Of a stretch of DNA of 64,000 nt, positions 32,804-40,518 are shown piece after piece. Below the pieces are notes generated by a model, which did no database searches, was not told the DNA's origin, and saw only the letters and a list, made by a program, of their open reading frames with translations. The stretch's first letter is position 1. The number at the start of each line of letters is the position of its first letter. The DNA comes from Sphingomonas aurantiaca (GTDB lineage: Bacteria; Pseudomonadota; Alphaproteobacteria; Sphingomonadales; Sphingomonadaceae), in contig NZ_QAOG01000001.1 of assembly GCF_003050705.1 (NCBI RefSeq), forward strand, positions 310,001-374,000. Direction: 5' to 3'. Both the position numbers and the translations under genes were made by a program.

Positions 32804-34072
32804 ATGCCGGATCCCGTTCGCTCCACAGTGTCCCCGTCGCAGCAGTCCGAATTGGCGGACCGCTTCGCCAAGGTTCGTGCGCTATCGCTGGACCTGGCCG
32901 CGCCACTGTCGGATGCAGATGCGACGGTGCAGTCGATGGCCGATGCGTCGCCGACGAAATGGCATCTGGCGCATACCACATGGTTCTTCGAGACGTTCGT
33001 CCTGCGCGATCATGTCGCGGGTTACGCGCTGCACGACGATCGATTCCCGTTCCTGTTCAATAGCTATTACGAGGCCGAGGGCCGTCGGCATGCGCGCGAT
33101 CGGCGCGGGATGGTGACCCGGCCGTCGCTGGACGAGGTGCGGGCGTATCGCGCGCATGTCGACGCAGCGGTGCTGGCGGCGCTGCCGGACCTGTCGGCGG
33201 ACGCGCACGCGCTGGTCGCGCTCGGCTGTCATCATGAGGAGCAGCACCAGGAATTGCTGGTGACGGACATCCTCCACATGTTCTCCGAAAATCCGCTGGA
33301 GCCTGCGATGTGGCCGGCGGCGCGGAAGGTGCCGGTCGAGATGCCGGGCGCGATCGGCTGGATCGCGAACGATGGCGGGATCGTCGAGGTTGGGCATCGG
33401 GGCGACGGGTTCGCGTTTGATTGCGAAGGGCCGCGGCATCAAGCGCTACTGGCACCGCATGCGATCGCGGACCGGACGGTGACGAACGGCGAATGGGCCG
33501 CGTTCATCGCGGACGGCGGCTATACCGAAGCACGGTATTGGCTGGCGGACGGTTGGGCCTGGGTGAAGGCCGAGGGCATCGTCGCGCCGCTCTATTGGGA
33601 AGAAGGCGAGTCGGGCTGGACCCGGTTCGGGCTGGACGGGCGTCGCGCGATCGATCCGGCGGCGCCGGTGACGCATGTCAGCTTTTTCGAGGCGGATGCG
33701 TATGCGGCCTGGGCCGGCGCGCGGTTGCCGACCGAGTTCGAATGGGAGGCGGCGGCGGCCTCGCACGATGCGGGCGGTGGAAACCAGATGGATGTCGCTG
33801 GGCCCGTCGAGCCAAGGCCATCGACCGGCGGTCCGGGATTCTTCGGTGATGTCTGGGAATGGACCGGCAGCGCGTATCGGCCTTATCCGGGGTTTGTCGC
33901 GGCGGCGGGTGCGGTCGGCGAGTATAACGGCAAGTTCATGACGTCGCAGTTCATCCTGCGCGGTGGCAGTTGTGCCACCCCACGCGGCCATGCGCGCGCA
34001 AGTTATCGCAATTTCTTCTATCCGCACCAACGGTGGCAGTTCACCGGCGTGCGCCTCGCGAAAGATATCTGA
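32804..34072 (+). CDS. egtB: Ergothioneine biosynthesis sulfoxide synthase EgtB
   Basis: EgtB (422 residues) is the non-haem iron enzyme that joins a thiol to trimethylhistidine (hercynine) with oxygen. It has the N-terminal DinB-like domain carrying the iron ligands (HLAHTTWFFE at residues 54-63 and GCHHEEQHQELL with HxxxHxE) and a C-terminal formylglycine-generating-enzyme-like domain (TNGEWAAFIADGGY, ARLPTEFEWEAAA, VWEWTGSAY, RGGSCATPRGH). ATG 32804 has AGAAGGAAAG upstream. It overlaps egtD by one base (TGATG), so the two steps are translationally coupled. No egtA, egtC or egtE homologue is seen nearby. Confidence 0.95.
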   Translation: MPDPVRSTVSPSQQSELADRFAKVRALSLDLAAPLSDADATVQSMADASPTKWHLAHTTWFFETFVLRDHVAGYALHDDRFPFLFNSYYEAEGRRHARDRRGMVTRPSLDEVRAYRAHVDAAVLAALPDLSADAHALVALGCHHEEQHQELLVTDILHMFSENPLEPAMWPAARKVPVEMPGAIGWIANDGGIVEVGHRGDGFAFDCEGPRHQALLAPHAIADRTVTNGEWAAFIADGGYTEARYWLADGWAWVKAEGIVAPLYWEEGESGWTRFGLDGRRAIDPAAPVTHVSFFEADAYAAWAGARLPTEFEWEAAAASHDAGGGNQMDVAGPVEPRPSTGGPGFFGDVWEWTGSAYRPYPGFVAAAGAVGEYNGKFMTSQFILRGGSCATPRGHARASYRNFFYPHQRWQFTGVRLAKDI

Positions 34073-35049
34073 TGTTGAAGCCTGAGATCGAGGACGGCCA
34101 GCAGACGCTCGCCGACCCGCAATTCCGTGCGGACGTGCTGGACGGGCTGGCACGGCGGCCGCGTGCGATCCCGGCGCGGTGGTTCTATGACCGGCGCGGG
34201 TCGGAACTGTTCGAGGCGATCACCGACCTGCCCGAATATTATCCGACACGGACCGAGCGTTCGATCCTCGAGACGGCGTGCCCCGAGGTGGCGGTGATCG
34301 CCGGTACGGGGCGGGCAGTCGTCGAGTTCGGCTCGGGATCGTCGACCAAGACGCCGATCCTGCTCGAGGCGGTCGCGCCATCGGTCTATGTGCCGATCGA
34401 TATTTCGGGCGACTTCCTGCGCGAATCGTCGAAAGCGCTGGGCGAGCAGTTCCCCGACCTGCTGGTGCTGCCGTTCGAGGCGGATTTCATGCGGCCGCTC
34501 AGCCTGCCCAAGACGATCGCCGACACGCCGAAACTGGGGTTCTTTCCTGGGTCGACGATCGGCAACATGATCCCGCTGATGGCGGTCGACCTGTTGCGCG
34601 CGATGCGCAGCTCACTCGGCGTGGGCGCGATGCTGTTGATCGGGATGGACCGGATCAAAGGCGCGGACGTGCTGGTGCCGGCCTATGACGATGCACAGGG
34701 CGTGACGGCGGCGTTCAACATGAACTTGCTCGAGCGGATCAACCGCGAACTGGGCGGCGACATCCCGCTCGACGCGTTTGCGCACAAGGCGGTGTGGAAC
34801 GACGATCGCGCGCGCGTGGAGATGCATCTGGAGGCGGTGCGTGACGTCGCCTTCACGGTCGACGGGCGGTCATTCGAAATGTCTGCAAGTGACACTATTC
34901 ACACGGAGAATTCGCACAAATATGGCGCGCGGGATGCGCGGATTTTGTTGCGGTCGGGGGGGTGGACGCCGGTGGCGGCGTGGACCGACCCCGAGGGGCT
35001 GTTCGGGGTGTATCTCGCCGAGGCGCAGGTGGAGCGGCCGGCGCCGTAA
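34072..35049 (+). CDS. egtD: L-histidine N(alpha)-methyltransferase EgtD
   Basis: EgtD (325 residues) methylates histidine three times with SAM to make hercynine, the substrate of EgtB. Family motifs: PARWFYDRRGSELFEAITDLPEYYPTRTE near the start, the SAM-binding VVEFGSGSSTKTPILLEA, YVPIDISGDFLRES, FFPGSTIGNM and a closing ENSHKYGARDA. The start codon overlaps the egtB stop. Together the pair is the minimal bacterial ergothioneine core. Confidence 0.95.
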   Translation: MLKPEIEDGQQTLADPQFRADVLDGLARRPRAIPARWFYDRRGSELFEAITDLPEYYPTRTERSILETACPEVAVIAGTGRAVVEFGSGSSTKTPILLEAVAPSVYVPIDISGDFLRESSKALGEQFPDLLVLPFEADFMRPLSLPKTIADTPKLGFFPGSTIGNMIPLMAVDLLRAMRSSLGVGAMLLIGMDRIKGADVLVPAYDDAQGVTAAFNMNLLERINRELGGDIPLDAFAHKAVWNDDRARVEMHLEAVRDVAFTVDGRSFEMSASDTIHTENSHKYGARDARILLRSGGWTPVAAWTDPEGLFGVYLAEAQVERPAP

Positions 35050-35050
35050 G

Positions 35051-36199
35051 CTAGCGCACCACCTTGGTGCGCCAGGTGGTGATGTAGTCGATGTTGCCGC
35101 GGCATTCGCCCATGTCGGCTTGCTCGGACAGGCGGAAGCGGGTGCCGTCCCAGACGAAGCTCTGGTGCGAGCCGCAGTCGCCGAGGCCGCGGCCCTTGGC
35201 GTAGCTGGTGAGGACGCCGTTCTCGAACGCGCCGTTGACGACGCTCTGGACGGAGGTGCCCGAGTCCGCGCCGGTCGCGTCGAAGCCCGCGGGCGCGTCG
35301 GTGCGCGCGGGGGTGACGACCGCGCCCTCGACGATGAACAGCGCGCCGATCAGGTTATACGCGCCGGTCGAGCAGGGCAGGAGCACGAGCGACTTGCCGT
35401 CGCCGAGCGCGTGGACCTCGGGCGCGAACAGCGTCGGGTCCCCGCCACCCTCGGCGCCACCGAGATCGCACTCGCCGCGCTTGCGCATCGTCGCGATCTG
35501 CGCGGGGGTCAGGTTGACGGCGGCGCCGCTGGGGGTGATCGCGGCGATGACGGGGAGGGCCGGCGTAGGCGCGCGCGACGGGGCGGGGCCTTTCGCGACG
35601 ATCGCATCGACGCTGCCCGCGCGGCCCTGTTGCGCATCGACGTAGCGCAGCGCGGCGGCGGCGCCCTTCAGCGACAGCGTGGCGAGCGTGCCGCCTTTCG
35701 CGTCGAGGATCTCGAGCGACGCGGCGTTGGCGATCCGGGCGGCGAGCGTGGCGGCGTCGCGCAGCGCCACGGGCTTGCCGTCGACGGCGAAGCTGGCGGG
35801 CGGGCGCGTGGTGGCGGCCTCGTCGTTGCGGGTCTCCAGCGCGAGCGAGACCGTGCCGCCGCCGCGCGCCACCGGGCCGGGCTCGCGCATCAGGTTCAGC
35901 GTTATCATGTCCTCGCTAAGCCCCTGCTCGGGGAGCAGCGAGGCGAGCGTGCAGCGCAGCGTGGTGTCGCAGCCGACGGTCCAGTCGGCGAAGGTCTTCA
36001 GCGTGCCGGGCGTCGGCTTGGCGTGCGAATCGGTCGCGGGTGCGGGCGGGCGCGGCGTGGCGGGGGTTGCCCTTGGTGCTGGTCCGGACTCCGGCCCGGA
36101 CTTCTGCACGGATTGGGGCGTGGGCTGGCTTGGCGAGCAGGCCATCAGCGGCAGCACGAGGGCGGCGGCCAGCGCGGAAAAGATCGGTTTGCACGACAT
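35051..36199 (-). CDS. DUF1176 exported protein
   Basis: A protein of about 382 residues with a lipoprotein-like signal (LVLPLMAC), a proline-rich spacer (residues 25-65) and a DUF1176 domain: FADWTVGCDTTLRCTLASLL with paired cysteines and later LLPCSTGAYNLIGALFIV, CGSHQSFVWDGTRF. The family occurs in the periplasm or outer envelope of Proteobacteria and has no known function. ATG 36199 is used; GTG 36205 is in frame. It converges on egtD, with one base between the stops, and is divergent from the dehydrogenase gene. Confidence 0.86.
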   Translation of the reverse strand: MSCKPIFSALAAALVLPLMACSPSQPTPQSVQKSGPESGPAPRATPATPRPPAPATDSHAKPTPGTLKTFADWTVGCDTTLRCTLASLLPEQGLSEDMITLNLMREPGPVARGGGTVSLALETRNDEAATTRPPASFAVDGKPVALRDAATLAARIANAASLEILDAKGGTLATLSLKGAAAALRYVDAQQGRAGSVDAIVAKGPAPSRAPTPALPVIAAITPSGAAVNLTPAQIATMRKRGECDLGGAEGGGDPTLFAPEVHALGDGKSLVLLPCSTGAYNLIGALFIVEGAVVTPARTDAPAGFDATGADSGTSVQSVVNGAFENGVLTSYAKGRGLGDCGSHQSFVWDGTRFRLSEQADMGECRGNIDYITTWRTKVVR

Positions 36200-36270
36200 G
36201 GCCACAGCCTAGCGCGGTGGCAGCGCAGGGAAAAGCCGCTAGGGAGGGCGCAACAAAGCAGGAGAGAGAC

Positions 36271-37152
36271 ATGAGCGGGACCGGGCAGACGATCGGCGTG
36301 ATCGGCGCAGGGCAGATGGGCGCGGGGATCGCGCAGGTGTCGGCACAGGCTGGCTTCCACGTACTGCTGGCGGACGTGTCGCTGGAGCAGGCCGAAAAGG
36401 GCAAGGCGGGAATCGCTAAGGCGCTCGCGCGGCTGGTCGAGAAGGAAAAGATCGGGTCGGACGCGCGTGACGGCGCGCTCGCATTGATCGAGCCGGTCGC
36501 GAGCGTGGCGGACATGGGCGACTGCGCCATCGTCGTCGAGGCGGCGACCGAGCGCGAGGCCGTCAAGCGCGCGATCTTCGCCGAGGTCGGCAAGGTGCTC
36601 GGGCCGGACGCGATCCTGGCGTCGAACACATCGTCGATCCCGATCACGCGGCTGGCGCAGGCGGCCCCCGATCCGTCGCGGTTCATGGGCGTGCATTTCT
36701 TCAACCCGGTGCCGGTGATGCGGCCGATCGAGCTGATCCGCGGCCTCGCGACGTCGGACGCGACGGTGGCGGCGGTCGAGGCCTATGCCGAGCGCCTCGG
36801 CAAGCAGGTGGTGCACGCCAACGACGCGCCGGGCTTCATCGTCAACCGCGTGCTGATGCCGATGATCAACGAGGCGTGCTTTGCGCTGGGCGAGGGCGTG
36901 GCGAGCGTGCGCGACATCGATCTTGCCTGTCAGCTGGGGCTGAACCATCCGATGGGGCCGCTGACGCTGGCGGATTTCATCGGGCTGGACACGTGCCTGG
37001 AGATCACGCGCGTGCTGTTCGAGGGCACAGGCGATCCCAAGTTCCGGCCCGCGCCGGTGCTGGTGAAATATGTCGAGGCCGGCTGGTTCGGGCGCAAGAC
37101 CAAGCGCGGGTTCTATGACTATTCGGGTGTGGAGCCGGTGCCGACGCGGTGA
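36271..37152 (+). CDS. 3-hydroxybutyryl-CoA dehydrogenase
   Basis: The 293-residue enzyme oxidises 3-hydroxyacyl-CoA with NAD(P). It has the N-terminal dinucleotide fold (IGVIGAGQMGAGIAQVSAQAG), the ASNTSSIPIT and MGVHFFNPVPVMRPIE segments with the catalytic His, the NDAPGFIVNRVLMPMINEA signature and C-terminal DxxxQLGLNHPMGPLTLADFIGLD. Single-domain length fits the Hbd/PaaH/BHBD type used in fermentation, PHB or butyrate routes; neighbours do not show which. ATG 36271 has AGGAGAG upstream. Confidence 0.94.
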   Translation: MSGTGQTIGVIGAGQMGAGIAQVSAQAGFHVLLADVSLEQAEKGKAGIAKALARLVEKEKIGSDARDGALALIEPVASVADMGDCAIVVEAATEREAVKRAIFAEVGKVLGPDAILASNTSSIPITRLAQAAPDPSRFMGVHFFNPVPVMRPIELIRGLATSDATVAAVEAYAERLGKQVVHANDAPGFIVNRVLMPMINEACFALGEGVASVRDIDLACQLGLNHPMGPLTLADFIGLDTCLEITRVLFEGTGDPKFRPAPVLVKYVEAGWFGRKTKRGFYDYSGVEPVPTR

Positions 37153-37195
37153 GAGCGGGGCGGATGTGTCGGGGGGGCGACACATCCGCCCAATG

Positions 37196-37639
37196 TCAGA
37201 CGTTGCGGCTTGTCGCGGTGTCACCCGAAAGCGGTCGTTCGCAAGGCTGATCAGGCGCGCCCTGTTGGTGACCAGCCTTCCTATTCGGTTGCCGATCAAC
37301 GCGCCTTACCCTGAGCGTTCCTTTCAACTTTCGGGTCGTCTTCTCAATATCGCCGGATACGACCATCCCGAACTCACAAAGGCTTATGTCCGCAGTGGAT
37401 GCCGGTTGAATGACTTTTTCGGCAATCTTGCAGCTTTGGCAATCAGGATCAAAAACCACACCGTAAAGGCCGGGTTTTCCCTCAATGCGGGCCAGCGCAC
37501 CGTCGTCGCCATAGTGAACTATTTGGACGGGTTGCTGGGTCAGCCAAGAACCTACCTCCGGCAAGCTATCAGCGCGTCGGCATGCGTATAGCGATGACAC
37601 GGCGACGGATGCCCACAAGGCGGCTGGCTTGAACTTCAT
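37196..37639 (-). CDS. Possible small exported protein of unknown function
   Basis: The 147-residue frame begins MKFKPAALWASVAVSSLYAC, which looks like a signal or lipoprotein signal, and includes a PDCQSCK cysteine pair reminiscent of a thioredoxin-like or metal site (one motif only). The C-terminal 40 residues are basic and low in hydrophobics. I do not recognise a family. Upstream there is no strong ribosome-binding site. A + strand frame over the same bases (37070-37591) is less protein-like. Base composition is lower in GC than the core genes. This may be a real orphan or a decayed gene. Confidence 0.4.
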   Translation of the reverse strand: MKFKPAALWASVAVSSLYACRRADSLPEVGSWLTQQPVQIVHYGDDGALARIEGKPGLYGVVFDPDCQSCKIAEKVIQPASTADISLCEFGMVVSGDIEKTTRKLKGTLRVRRVDRQPNRKAGHQQGAPDQPCERPLSGDTATSRNV

Positions 37640-37761
37640 TCCCAGAGGTTTGCAGACCAGGACTATTCAAGCAATGGCCGCTTTCCGAACTCCAACACCT
37701 AAAGCAGCCTGACCGCTTTCCACCACTTGCAGACATTCGCCAGAGAAGCCTAGCGTTAGGC

Positions 37762-37878
37762 ATGACAGCGCCTATCGACCGCAACCGGACTTTCATCGGT
37801 CCTGTAATCGCAGGAATAATCCTGATCGTCCTCTTTGGCGGCTATGTGCTCTTCGCGTGGCTGGCAGGCGACGTTTGA
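37762..37878 (+). CDS. Possible 38-residue single-helix membrane protein
   Basis: The frame MTAPIDRNRTFIGP continues into one clean hydrophobic segment (GIILIVLFGGYVLFAWL) and stops. The layout (short polar N-terminus, one helix) is typical of small bacterial membrane proteins, and TAGG about 5 bases upstream is a weak ribosome-binding site. Nothing else in the 370-base gap between 37640 and 38009 looks like a gene; the gap does hold the motif TCCGCTTTCC several times. Confidence 0.4.
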   Translation: MTAPIDRNRTFIGPVIAGIILIVLFGGYVLFAWLAGDV

Positions 37879-38009
37879 CGTCCGTTTTCCACCATCTGCG
37901 ATCCAAAGCGGACAGTCTGCTTTCCTGCCCAACCCGGACATTCCCGAAATTCGATCCTAGATGGGAAGCAGGCGTTGGCTCGACGTCCGGATTAGGGCAG
38001 CGTCGCCGG

Positions 38010-38408
38010 ATGCCTCAGCGCTTGAACCTGACCGCCCTCCTCGTTGACGAGTATGACACCGCCATCTCCTTCTTCGTCGGGAAGCTTGGCTTTGAGTTGC
38101 GTGACGACACCGCGTTGACAGATGGCAAACGGTGGGTGGTGGTCGCGCCCCACGGCACAGCGAGCGGATTGCTACTGGCGCGGGCTGTTGGCGACAGGCA
38201 ACGTCAAGCGATCGGTGATCAGAGCGGCGGTCGAGTGTTCCTGTTTCTCGAAACGGATAACTTCGTCCGTGACCACTTGGCTTACACGCAGCGGGGTATC
38301 ATCTTTGTCGAGCCTCCTCGCCATGAACCGTATGGCATCGTGGCTGTCTTCGAGGACCTCTATGGCAACCGATGGGATCTGATCGAACCTATCGCCGGCG
38401 AGCAATGA
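38010..38408 (+). CDS. VOC (glyoxalase-fold) family protein
   Basis: The 132-residue protein has the paired beta-alpha-beta-beta-beta units of the vicinal-oxygen-chelate fold: LVDEYDTAISFFVGKLGFELRDDTALTDGKRWVVVAPHG in the first half and FLFLETDNFVRDHLAYTQRGIIFVEPPRHEPYGIVAVFEDLYGNRWDLIEP in the second. The family includes glyoxalases, antibiotic-resistance proteins and many unknowns; the substrate cannot be told. ATG 38010 is chosen because family similarity begins right after it. It stands in the gene-poor 37-39 kb patch. Confidence 0.82.
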   Translation: MPQRLNLTALLVDEYDTAISFFVGKLGFELRDDTALTDGKRWVVVAPHGTASGLLLARAVGDRQRQAIGDQSGGRVFLFLETDNFVRDHLAYTQRGIIFVEPPRHEPYGIVAVFEDLYGNRWDLIEPIAGEQ

Positions 38409-38591
38409 TTCCCGATTGAGCATCCTTTTGAGAAGGACCGCAGAGTCAGCGGATGTCCGGTAACGCCATCTGCGTTCCCAATTACGGACCTTCCGCTTTC
38501 CTTCCCAATCTCGGCCATTCCGCTGTTGCCCACAAGCGGCCACAAGACGCATAATTCGATGCCGTGCTACAATGCCGACGGGGGAGGGGGA

Positions 38592-38807
38592 GTGCGGACG
38601 GTGAAGACACCAGATGACTTGATCGAGTGGGCGAACGAGCAGCGCGAAGACGCTTTGCGATAGGTCGGTCTCTTCAGTAGCGGCGGCGTGAAGGCGCAGC
38701 TTGTCATGCCGGATGGAACGACGCAGGACATTACTGCCGGGGTGCTTTCGCATCAGAAAGCGAACATAGACGCTTTCACGCGTCTCGTGTCGGCTTTGAA
38801 GAGTTGA
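38592..38807 (+). pseudogene. 71-codon ORF interrupted by an in-frame TAG
   Basis: GTG 38592, with GGGGAGGGGG directly upstream, opens a frame beginning MRTVKTPDDLIEWANEQRED that meets TAG at 38661-38663 (codon 24) and then continues in the same frame with equally protein-like sequence (VGLFSSGGVKAQLVMPDGTT, then DITAGVLSHQKANIDAFTRL) to TGA at 38805-38807. A single C-to-T change (CAG to TAG) would explain it. No family is recognised. The rest of the 38409-38900 gap holds copies of the TCCGCTTTCC motif and nothing else that I can support. Confidence 0.5.
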
Positions 38808-38900
38808 TGTCCGCTTTCCTCATAGCAGCGGACAGTGCGAGACCGTAGTCTTTGGATTGTGCGAAGCGGTAGCGGGGTCGGGTAAGCGTTCTCGCACTTC

Positions 38901-39467
38901 TCAATCGCCCGGCAGGAATCCCGAGTGCATATTCTGGGTCTCTTCCTGGGCATGGAGATATTGCATCTGCCACTGCGCGCGCGTCAGGCAGATGCGCGTG
39001 CTGGCGATGAGCGAACCGGTGGTCGCCTGCGGGCGGCAGATCTTCCGGTTCGGATCCGCCGATTTCGTATTGAGCGCCAGCGTCGTGGCGGGCTTGGCGA
39101 TCGGGCCCTTATAGTCCTTCGGCAGCGCCCAGATGATCTGGCCTTGCTGGCGCGTCACCACGCCGCCGCCATTGGGCGCGAGCCAGGGCTTCATCTTCAG
39201 GTGAGAAATGAGGAGGTCGCACGTCGCCTCGTCCAGCGCGGGAAAGCCGCTGCTCTTCGATACCGCGCAGGATCGTAGCCGACCTTGCCGGTCGGTCGTG
39301 ACGTCGATGCCGACGGTCCCCTGTTCGCCGCGCGCGAGCGAGCCGCGCGGGTAATTGGCGAACTGGATTTCGCCGTTGGTTCGCCGGGTGACCTCCTGCG
39401 GAGTCTCCTGTGCCGTCGCGGCGCCCGCCAGCAGCACCAGGGCAAATAGAGCCGGGATCCCTTGCAT
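38901..39467 (-). CDS. Exported protein with a TonB C-terminal-like domain
   Basis: The protein of about 188 residues has a signal peptide (cut after GAATAQ) and then a domain with the TonB-C arrangement: GEIQFANYPRGSLARGEQGTVGIDVTTDRQGRLRSCAVSKSSGFPALDEATCDLLISHLKMKP, a pattern of beta-strand, helix and strand ending in a conserved basic-Pro turn. The two cysteines in the domain probably form a disulphide. It lacks the membrane anchor and proline spacer of true TonB, so it is a periplasmic relative of unknown partner. ATG 39467 has AGGGG upstream; GTG 39488 is in frame. Confidence 0.75.
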   Translation of the reverse strand: MQGIPALFALVLLAGAATAQETPQEVTRRTNGEIQFANYPRGSLARGEQGTVGIDVTTDRQGRLRSCAVSKSSGFPALDEATCDLLISHLKMKPWLAPNGGGVVTRQQGQIIWALPKDYKGPIAKPATTLALNTKSADPNRKICRPQATTGSLIASTRICLTRAQWQMQYLHAQEETQNMHSGFLPGD

Positions 39468-39664
39468 GCTAACCCCTGTCTTTGTCACAAGTTGGTTCAG
39501 GCTGTTGGGAGTATGTCTTGTCAGCCCATCGGTACAGGTGTGATTCTTACTGTCGAATACTACTCAAAACTGCGGTGTCTCTCAAGTGTAGCGCACGTGT
39601 TGGGGAAGATCGCTTGCAGGCGTAGGGTTGCAGCGACGGTCTAGAACCAGATCGGTTAAAATGC

Positions 39665-39702
39665 TTGACATCGTCACGCTCGTTTGGTACATAACAGGAA
39701 CG
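39665..39702 (+). promoter_or_regulatory. Sigma-70-type promoter with LexA-like box upstream of the GTA-like cluster
   Basis: TTGACA (39665-39670), a 17-base spacer and TACATA (39688-39693) make a near-consensus promoter about 100 bases before the small terminase gene. GTAC-N7-GAAC (39688 region to 39702) differs by one base from the alphaproteobacterial LexA box GAAC-N7-GAAC and overlaps the -10. The rest of the 39468-39801 gap shows no gene. Confidence 0.6.
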
Positions 39703-39801
39703 CTGAAGAATTGCGAGTCGGGCCGGGACGGTCGGGGTGAGAGCCTCGGGTGTCGCCGGCCCTTTTGCGGTCTGGCGGGTCCTGTCGGGGGGAGAGCGGG
39801 G

Positions 39802-40518
39802 ATGGTGCGGCTGGTGGCGGGGGAGAAACGGATCGTGCAGTGCGCCGCGGTGCGCAAGGATGGCTGGACCAAGGCGCGGCGCGCCGGGTTCTTCGCGATG
39901 CTGAGCGCGACGTGCAACGTGCGCGCCTCGGCCGCGGCGATGGGGATGACCGATTGCGGCGCCTATTATCTGCGGCGGCGCGATCCGGTGTTCGCGGCGC
40001 AGTGGCAGGAGGCGCTGGCGGAGGGCTATGGCCGGCTCGAACAGGGGTTGATGGCGCTTGCGCTCGAGGGGATCGACCCGTCGCCTGCGATCGAGGCGGG
40101 GATCGCGCAGGCGCGCGACGCGACGGGCGCGCATGCCAAGACCGAGGGGTATGGCGCGGCGCGGCGGAAGGCCGCCTCGGATGCGCGCGCTGCCGAGGGG
40201 GCGGGGGATGCAGTGGTGCCCGATGCTGGTGTCGGCGGGGTCGGGGTCGGGGTCGGGGGCGGGGTCGGCGGCGGGGGCGTGCGGTCGGCGGGTATCACGT
40301 CGGTCGATCTGGCGTTGCGGTTGCTGGCGCGGAATGCGGACCGGGTCGCGGGGACGGCGGGCGGACGCGGGCGGAAAGCGCGTGCGTCGGCGGAGGAGAC
40401 CGATGCGGCGCTGATCAAGCATCTCGACGCGCTGGCGAAGCGGATCGCGGCGGCGGAGGTCAAGCGGGTGGGGGGCAAGGTGATCGAGCATGATGCGCAC
40501 GAAGAGCCTTCGGCATGA
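39802..40518 (+). CDS. GTA/phage small-terminase-like protein
   Basis: The 238-residue protein starts at ATG 39802 after a strong GGGGGAGAG site. Its N-terminal half is a helix-turn-helix-like DNA-binding region (RRAGFFAMLSATCNVRASAAAMGMTDCGAYYLRRRDPVFAAQWQEAL) of the sort seen in small terminases, and its position directly before the large terminase with a four-base overlap supports that role. The C-terminal half is a linker with an unusual run of Gly/Val (about residues 142-156) and a last helical segment (DAALIKHLDALAKRIAAAE). It would recognise DNA for packaging. Confidence 0.72.
   Translation: MVRLVAGEKRIVQCAAVRKDGWTKARRAGFFAMLSATCNVRASAAAMGMTDCGAYYLRRRDPVFAAQWQEALAEGYGRLEQGLMALALEGIDPSPAIEAGIAQARDATGAHAKTEGYGAARRKAASDARAAEGAGDAVVPDAGVGGVGVGVGGGVGGGGVRSAGITSVDLALRLLARNADRVAGTAGGRGRKARASAEETDAALIKHLDALAKRIAAAEVKRVGGKVIEHDAHEEPSA

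Noticed and set aside
37070..37591. A + strand frame of 173 codons across the end of the dehydrogenase gene.
   Set aside because: The first part is out of frame with the dehydrogenase and Arg/Gly rich; the opposite strand has a better signal-peptide start.
39628..39801. A longer N-terminus for the small terminase starting at 39628 or 39661.
   Set aside because: These residues would be written across the promoter; the ATG at 39802 has a strong ribosome-binding site and better composition.
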